Part shown: in pieces, positions 63,913 through 64,000 of the stretch | Layout of the letters: each line of letters begins with the position of its first letter | Position numbering within the stretch: position 1 is the stretch's first letter | From: Macrolepiota albuminosa | Lineage: Eukaryota; Basidiomycota; Agaricomycetes; Agaricales; Agaricaceae | Reading direction: 5' to 3' | Assembly (NCBI GenBank): GCA_027475525.1 | Contig: JAMWFC010000107.1 | Span: forward strand, 576,992 to 640,991 | DNA: 64,000 nucleotides | Notes under the pieces: generated by a model | Database searches by the model: none | The model's input: only the letters and a program-made list of their open reading frames with translations | What the model was told of the DNA's origin: nothing | Program-made: the position numbers and the translations under genes

Positions 63913-64000
63913 ACTTAATCGGTGTATAGATGACTGAGATAATTGAGGTATTCCTGATCTCCAGAATCTAATTCTAACAACATGTTCCTCAATTGTATAG

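Overview
The window reads as transposon-rich genome sequence from a filamentous fungus, most likely an agaricomycete basidiomycete. Genes have short introns of about 45-90 bp with GTRNGT-like donors. The protein families are ones expanded in mushrooms: RTC4-like, FunK1-like, JmjC-like and WD40 proteins with a membrane tail. Transposable elements of five or more classes are packed together: Helitron, CACTA, Ty1/copia, Ty3/gypsy with a chromodomain, a Tad-like LINE and several MITE-like hairpins. I see no tRNA, rRNA or CRISPR array.

Layout. 0-6.3 kb: AT-rich repeats, then a decayed Helitron (N-terminal region, HUH Rep, PIF1 helicase). 6.8-15.4 kb: host genes and fragments, namely a hypothetical spliced gene, an apparently intact CCDC47/DUF1682 gene, a 5' fragment of an amidohydrolase meeting an opposed WD40 fragment head-on, a coiled-coil/Arg-rich family gene, a RING-finger gene and a possible EF2-like scrap. 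15.9-19.7 kb: a CACTA (Tnp2 + DUF4218-like) transposase gene. 20-22.2 kb: a WD40 gene with a C-terminal membrane segment. 23-26.7 kb: a small agaricomycete-type hypothetical gene, a hairpin repeat cluster and an RTC4-domain gene. 26.7-27.5 kb: a deleted copia with one LTR. 28-36.2 kb: a truncated RNA14/CstF77 copy, a JmjC-like multi-exon gene and a FunK1-like fragment. 38-45.1 kb: a degraded gene split by a full copia element (39307-44536) that has two 366-bp LTRs, a GGTTG target duplication and an unbroken 1479-codon gag-pol. 45.6-46.1 kb: a gypsy integrase/chromodomain remnant. 46.3-51.2 kb: a second, very AT-rich Helitron carrying a cysteine-protease-like C-terminus. 51.3-58.4 kb: a second JmjC-like gene of the same family, lying between two inverted copies of a CACTG-ended MITE. 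60-63.3 kb: a decayed LINE. 63.5-64 kb: hairpin repeats.

Two signals cut across the whole window. First, sixteen places carry a two-copy tandem repeat of exactly 77 bp in otherwise unrelated sequence. This looks like unmerged k=77 contig overlaps in the assembly rather than biology, and since 77 is not a multiple of 3 it creates false frameshifts in several genes. Second, the breaks in the transposons (Helitron stops, copia LTR differences, a copia reverse-transcriptase Asp-to-Asn change) are mostly C-to-T/G-to-A transitions, often at CpG, as expected from methylcytosine deamination or a RIP-like process.

The least-described coding material is the pair of JmjC-like paralogues at 29.9-33.9 kb (+) and 52.5-57.6 kb (-), which share block order from end to end, and the protease-like tail on the second Helitron.
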